From Inhella gelatinilytica (GTDB lineage Bacteria; Pseudomonadota; Gammaproteobacteria; Burkholderiales; Burkholderiaceae_C): 64,000 nt of DNA. The notes below the pieces were generated by a model. It had not been told where the DNA came from. It ran no database searches and worked only from the letters and a program-made list of their open reading frames with translations. Made by a program: the position numbers and the translations under genes. The stretch lies in assembly GCF_016093295.1 (NCBI RefSeq), contig NZ_JAEDAL010000003.1, forward strand, positions 62,001 through 126,000, written 5' to 3'. Shown piece after piece: positions 59,750 through 64,000 of the stretch. Every line of letters begins with the position of its first letter. The first letter of the stretch is position 1.

Positions 59750-62101
59750 ATGAGTCGCAGCCCCGACCCCTTCTTCGACGAGCCCAACCGCCCGCGTGGC
59801 GGCCGCTCGCCGTTGCAGGTGGCTCCGGCGTATGCGGCACCACAGGAATCTGCGAAACCCGAGGCGCCGCCCGAGGGGGCGTCGGCGCCAGTGACCGATC
59901 CGCTGCTGCAATGTGTGGCGTGGCTGACGGCGCACCACGGCCGGGCGCGGTCGCCCGAGAGCCTGCTCGCGGATGAGCAGGTGGATGGGCAAGTTAGCCC
60001 GGATCAGGCCCTGCGCATTCTTCGAGAGAGTGGCTACAACGCCGGACTGCTGCCCAAGCGAATTCCCGACATCAATCCGCTGCTGTTGCCGGCGATTTTG
60101 TTGCTGGAGGGGAACGATGCCTGCGTGTTGGTGCGGCCCCTGGAGGGCGAGGGCGAACGCCGCTACGAAGTGGTGTTCCCGGATGGGGATGGCCAACCCG
60201 CGGCGGCGACGGCCGCTGAATTGGGGGCGGCCTACAGCGGGTTCGTCTTGGTGGCGACGCCCCGACTGGAGCACGCCACTGAAAGCCGAGCCGATGCGCT
60301 GGCCGGAGGCGGCGAGGCCCATTGGTTGTGGGGCACGCTCAAGCGTTTTGTCCCTTACTACCGCTCGGCCATGTTGGCCGCCTTGCTGTCCAACGTCCTC
60401 ATGCTGGCCATTGGCCTGATTACCGCGGTCATCTTTGACAAGGTATTGCCCACGCAAGCCACTGTGACCTTGTGGACGCTCGCGATTGGGGGGGGCATTG
60501 CCCTGGCCTTTGATCTCTGTGCTCGCCAATTGCGCAGTCATTTGCTGGACTTGGCCGGGCGCAAAACTGATCTCATCATTGGATCCAAGCTGTTCCGCCA
60601 CACCCTGGGCGTTCGCATGGAGCATCGCCCAGAATCCGCGGGCGCCTATGGCTACCAATTGGGGCAAATCGAGGTCATTCGGGACTTCTTTGCGTCCGCC
60701 AGTTTGTCGATTTTGACGGACCTACCGTTCATCCTGGTCTACATCGCGATGACCTTTGTGGTGGCGGGTCAGCTGGGATGGGTTCTCGTCCTGGCATTGC
60801 CCGTTTTGTTTGGCTTTACGTGGGTCATTCAATCGCGATTGCGCAAAGCCCAGCGAACCCTGCATGGCGAACAAGCCGATTTGCACGGCACGCTGGTGGA
60901 GGCGCTCGAAGGGTTGGAGGACCTCAAGACGTCGGGCGCGGCGGGCCGTTTTATTCGGCGCTATGAGACCAGCACCGCTGTGGCGGCGGAAGCCAGTCTG
61001 CGCTCCCGCACCATGATTGCCCTATCCAACAACTTGACCATGACCGGGCAGCAACTCATCACCCTGGTGATGCTGGTGTTTGGGGTCTATCTCATTCAGG
61101 ACAAGGTCTTGACATCCGGGGCGCTCATTGGCGCCGTCATGTTTGCCGGCCGTGCTGTTGCGCCGATATCGAGTTTGGTGATGTTGGGCACGCGCTACCA
61201 AAGCGCGAAGGCGTGCATGCAGGCGATCGACCTGCTGATGCAAAAGCCGCAGGAGCGCGATGCCCGGCGCGCCTATGTTCCCCTCAAAGATGTCAAAGGG
61301 CGGCTGGCGCTCAATGACGTCGGCTTCAGCTATCCCTTGCCCCAGGGCGTGCAGGGCAACCCGCCCAAGGTGTTAAAGGCCGTTGGCCTGCGGTTCGAGC
61401 CGGGCGAGCGGGTTGCGGTGCTGGGGCGGATCGGCTCGGGCAAGAGCACCATCTTGCGTCTTTTGGCGGGGCTCTACCAACCGACCGAAGGGGCGGTTGA
61501 ATTCGACGGCATCGACTTGCGTCAGGTGGACCCGGCAGAGCTGCGCGCGCGCATGGGCTTTGTGAGCCAGGAGCCACGGCTATTCAACGGCACCCTCAGG
61601 GACAACGTCACCATGGGCCGGGCCGACATCGATGCAGCGCGCTTGGTGGACGTGGCTCGGCTAACCGGATTGGATCGGGTGGTCAGCGCCCATCCTCAGG
61701 GCTGGGACATGGCGGTTGGGGAAATGGGCGGTTTGCTCAGTGGGGGGCAGCGCCAGTTGGTCGCCCTGGCGCGGGCGTTGGTGCACAAGCCGCAAATTGT
61801 GCTGATGGATGAGCCCACCAGCAGCATGGACGCGCAAAGCGAGTTGCAGTTTTTACGCCAGTTGAAAGAGGCCATGGCCGCCAGTTCGGCCACGATGATT
61901 GTGGTCACCCACCGCCCAGCGGTGTTGGAACTGGTGCAGCGCATCGTGGTGGTGGATGGTGGTCGTGTGGTGATGGACGGCCCGCGTGATGGCGTTTTGG
62001 CGGCGCTGTCGGGGCAGCGCCCGGCCGGCCCTGAGGGTGAGGCGCAGAAAGTTCGAATTCACCCGACCGCACAGCCGGTTGCCAAGTCCTCCACGCTATG
62101 A
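59750..62101 (+). CDS. Type I secretion ABC transporter (LapB-like)
   Basis: Inner-membrane ATPase that exports large proteins. 783 aa: N-terminal domain about 48-165 without the C39 catalytic Cys motif (degenerate, CLD type), six-helix membrane domain about 195-470, ATPase 500-740 with Walker A GRIGSGKST, signature LSGGQ, Walker B VLMDEPT and H-loop THR. Its stop overlaps the adaptor gene (ATGA). Organisation fits adhesin secretion (Lap-type). Confidence 0.92.
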   Translation: MSRSPDPFFDEPNRPRGGRSPLQVAPAYAAPQESAKPEAPPEGASAPVTDPLLQCVAWLTAHHGRARSPESLLADEQVDGQVSPDQALRILRESGYNAGLLPKRIPDINPLLLPAILLLEGNDACVLVRPLEGEGERRYEVVFPDGDGQPAAATAAELGAAYSGFVLVATPRLEHATESRADALAGGGEAHWLWGTLKRFVPYYRSAMLAALLSNVLMLAIGLITAVIFDKVLPTQATVTLWTLAIGGGIALAFDLCARQLRSHLLDLAGRKTDLIIGSKLFRHTLGVRMEHRPESAGAYGYQLGQIEVIRDFFASASLSILTDLPFILVYIAMTFVVAGQLGWVLVLALPVLFGFTWVIQSRLRKAQRTLHGEQADLHGTLVEALEGLEDLKTSGAAGRFIRRYETSTAVAAEASLRSRTMIALSNNLTMTGQQLITLVMLVFGVYLIQDKVLTSGALIGAVMFAGRAVAPISSLVMLGTRYQSAKACMQAIDLLMQKPQERDARRAYVPLKDVKGRLALNDVGFSYPLPQGVQGNPPKVLKAVGLRFEPGERVAVLGRIGSGKSTILRLLAGLYQPTEGAVEFDGIDLRQVDPAELRARMGFVSQEPRLFNGTLRDNVTMGRADIDAARLVDVARLTGLDRVVSAHPQGWDMAVGEMGGLLSGGQRQLVALARALVHKPQIVLMDEPTSSMDAQSELQFLRQLKEAMAASSATMIVVTHRPAVLELVQRIVVVDGGRVVMDGPRDGVLAALSGQRPAGPEGEAQKVRIHPTAQPVAKSSTL

Positions 62102-63300
62102 GTGCACTGGGTTCGGGTGAAGGCCAGTTTTTGAGTCCCATGGCGGCCGCGCAGGTGGATGAGCGCTTGCCGCGCGCCACCTGGGCGCTGTATTTGATTG
62201 CCGCCGCTGTGGTGGCGTTTGTCGCATGGGCGTCGTTGACACGCGTCGACGAGGTGGCGCGGGCTGATGGCCGCCTCGTGCCGGATGGCCCCACCCAAGT
62301 GATTGCGTCCTTGGAGTCTGGCCTGCTGGGGGAGTTGCTGGTCAAAGAAGGGGACTTGGTGGTCAAAGGCCAAGACTTGGTGCGCCTGGACCCCACGCGG
62401 GTGGAAGCCGCCCAAAACGAAGGACAGGTTCGCCTGCTGGCCCTCAAGGCGTTGGTGGCGCGGCTGCGTGCGGAAGCTCACGGGAAAGAGCTGCGGTTCC
62501 CGCCGGAATTGGCGGAGGCCAAAGCGCAAATTGAGTCTGAGCGCGAGTCCTACACCAGTCGACGGCGTTTGCTGGAAGAAAGCTTGGCGGGCATGTCCAG
62601 TTCGCTGTCCCTGGTGCAAAAAGAGTTGACGATGGCCCGCCAGATGGCCGCACAAGGGCTGATGAGCAATGTTGAAGTCATGCGCCTGACGCGGCAGGTC
62701 AGTGATTTGCAGCAAGCGCGACAAGAACGGCTGAATCGCTTTCGTCAAGACGCGAGCGGGGAACTGGTGCGGGCGCAAAACGATTTGGCTGCCTTGGAAG
62801 AGCAGTTGGTGGTGCGCAGCGACCAGCTCAAACGTACGGTGCTCACCAGTCCGGTCGCGGGGGTGGTCAAGGCCATCAAGAACAACACCGTGGGGGGCGT
62901 GGTAACCAGCGGTTCTCCGATCCTGGAAATCGCACCCATGGGGGGGCGGACCCTCATTGAGGCCCGAGTCCGGCCGCGAGACATCGGTTTTGTGGCCGTC
63001 GGGCAGAAGGCGGAGATCAAGCTGGCGGGTTACGACGTGAATGTGTACGGTGATTTGCTGGGGCGGGTCGACTACATCGGTCCGGACGCGATGGGCGAGC
63101 CGGATCGCGGACCCGATGCCACGTACTACCGGGTGCTGGTGGTTGGCGAGGAAAACCGGCTCAAGCAGGTGAATGGCAAGAACTTGCCGCTCATCCCAGG
63201 CATGGGGGCGACCGTGGACATTCGAACGGGCGAACGCTCCGTGCTCAGCTACTTGGTCCGCCCCATGTTGAAGAGCCAAGAAGCCCTTCGAGAGCGCTGA
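62098..63300 (+). CDS. Type I secretion membrane fusion protein (HlyD/LapC-like)
   Basis: A 400-aa periplasmic adaptor with one N-terminal helix (about 24-44), a biotinyl-like first half (VIASLESGLLGELLVKEGDLV), a long coiled coil (about 100-225) and a C-terminal beta barrel (SPVAGVVKAI, IEARVRPRDIGFVAVGQKAEIKL). Overlaps the ABC gene by 4 bp. Followed by a terminator-like hairpin. Confidence 0.92.
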   Translation: MSALGSGEGQFLSPMAAAQVDERLPRATWALYLIAAAVVAFVAWASLTRVDEVARADGRLVPDGPTQVIASLESGLLGELLVKEGDLVVKGQDLVRLDPTRVEAAQNEGQVRLLALKALVARLRAEAHGKELRFPPELAEAKAQIESERESYTSRRRLLEESLAGMSSSLSLVQKELTMARQMAAQGLMSNVEVMRLTRQVSDLQQARQERLNRFRQDASGELVRAQNDLAALEEQLVVRSDQLKRTVLTSPVAGVVKAIKNNTVGGVVTSGSPILEIAPMGGRTLIEARVRPRDIGFVAVGQKAEIKLAGYDVNVYGDLLGRVDYIGPDAMGEPDRGPDATYYRVLVVGEENRLKQVNGKNLPLIPGMGATVDIRTGERSVLSYLVRPMLKSQEALRER

Positions 63301-63306
63301 GACCCG

Positions 63307-63344
63307 GCGGAGCGTGCGGAAAGCCGGGCGAAGCTCCGCTTTTT
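63307..63344 (+). terminator. Hairpin/terminator between adaptor and TolC-type genes
   Basis: GCGGAGC (63307) and GCTCCGC (63333) arms followed by TTTTT to 63344. The loop is long (19 nt) and holds smaller pairing; it may attenuate rather than fully stop transcription into the next gene. Confidence 0.55.
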
Positions 63345-63408
63345 CCGCGGCTGGTGCGGGGGCGGTTGGTGGTTTGATGCCCCCTGTCTCTTCACGCCCG
63401 GATCGACC

Positions 63409-64000
63409 ATGCTGCGCAGCCTGCCCCTCTTCAAACCCGCTCTGATGGTCGGTGCTTTGGTGTTGGCGAGTGCGGGTGTGGATTCCGCGCCGCGAACCCA
63501 ACGAAAGCAGGCGCAGCCGCTTTCGGCGGCTGCCCAGGCTGAGACGCCAACGCCCACCGTGCGTTGTGGCGATGACGACCGATTGGCGCTCAAGCGCGAT
63601 CCTGTGAACGGCGCAGACCTGCAGTTTGCGCAGTCGGACCCCCGGGGCTATTTGGTGCAATTGGCGGACCTCGCGGTCGAGCGCAGTCGGCTGGTGGGCA
63701 TGGCCCAGCTGCTCAGTTTGGCGGCACAAGATGAACTCAAGGAAGCCGAATGGGCCAGTCGGCCGGAAGCCAGCCTCAGCCTGTCGACGGTGGGGGCTTC
63801 AACCGGCGTCTCGGGCGGGGCGACGCACAGCCGCGCAGAGGGCCGTGCCACGCTGTCCGTGGCGGGTGTGCTGTGGGACGGTGGCCAGCGACGCCAATTG
63901 ATCGAGTGGCGGAAACAACTCGTGGAGGCGGCGCAAGCGGCACGTCAGGGGCAGGCGGAGCAGATTGCCCTGCAGACCGTGGCCTTGAGCTTGGACCGCA
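63409..64000 (+). CDS. TolC-family outer-membrane factor, N-terminal part (cut by window edge)
   Basis: ATG 63409 opens a frame with no stop before 64000 (about 197 codons). Signal-like start MLRSLPLFKPALMVGALVLA, then the TolC-type segment LADLAVERSRLVGMAQLLSLAAQDELKEAEWASRPEASLSL and GVLWDGGQRRQLIEW. It should be the outer-membrane channel (LapE-like) of this type I system. Confidence 0.8.
   Translation, partial: MLRSLPLFKPALMVGALVLASAGVDSAPRTQRKQAQPLSAAAQAETPTPTVRCGDDDRLALKRDPVNGADLQFAQSDPRGYLVQLADLAVERSRLVGMAQLLSLAAQDELKEAEWASRPEASLSLSTVGASTGVSGGATHSRAEGRATLSVAGVLWDGGQRRQLIEWRKQLVEAAQAARQGQAEQIALQTVALSLDR

Overview
The window is GC-rich chromosomal DNA from a betaproteobacterium, most likely order Burkholderiales (Comamonadaceae/Roseateles-type). 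Pointers are the DUF3579 protein, the small Trp-rich protein of the TIGR04438 type, the CobD/CbiB-like protein, the actP-DUF485 plus acs acetate module, and the murJ/rpsT and rpsP-rimM-trmD-rplS neighbourhoods. The family assignment is an inference from gene content. Almost all of the sequence is coding, with short intergenic spaces, ATGA/GTGA overlaps and clear Rho-independent terminators. I see no rRNA, CRISPR array or insertion sequence.

Layout. 1-10.6 kb: class I fumarase, an orphan sensor kinase, an EamA exporter, then a divergent pair of secreted alpha-glucan enzymes (GH13 amylase and pullulanase type) and a MASE2 sensor kinase. 10.6-20.8 kb: arginine genes argF-argD, rpsT, murJ, and a run AI-2E permease-hda-HAD-pcnB-folK. 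20.8-24.9 kb: the rpsP-rimM-trmD-rplS ribosome operon, a Nudix hydrolase and a CobD-like protein. 25-33.5 kb: S9 peptidase, RluA, a phosphatase, small metabolic genes, a porin with a solute-binding protein, and an FAD dehydrogenase. 33.8-38.8 kb: acetate uptake and activation (actP, DUF485, acs), with a fossil second acs 3' end. 38.8-44.8 kb: cytochrome c, ilvD with a divergent LysR regulator, a TPR protein, lgt and dnaQ.

44.9-48.8 kb: a small integrative element of about 3.9 kb in a tRNA-Val(CAC) gene. It has a tyrosine integrase, an AlpA-like regulator, a frameshifted HTH gene, a 48-codon gene and a winged-helix Rep-like gene. A 51-bp exact direct repeat (the tRNA 3' end) bounds it, each end has GTGGGCCAA-type repeats that could be integrase arm sites, and a second tRNA-Val lies inside. 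The original tRNA terminator is now stranded on the far side.

48.8-57.7 kb: an N-degron transferase operon (aat-bpt) with a solute-binding protein, an ArsC-like protein, a riboflavin synthase alpha-type protein, a third orphan kinase, aconitase and two small enzymes. 57.8-64 kb: a TPR/GT41 (OGT/SPINDLY-like) glycosyltransferase directly followed by a Lap-type type I secretion system (ABC transporter with an N-terminal domain, HlyD-type adaptor, and a TolC-type protein cut by the window edge). This suggests secretion of a large, possibly glycosylated, adhesin encoded outside the window.

The most interesting points are the GT41-T1SS pairing, the architecture of the tRNA-Val element, the palindromes around the ilvD/LysR starts (one contains the LysR start codon), and three orphan kinases that share one distinctive H-box.
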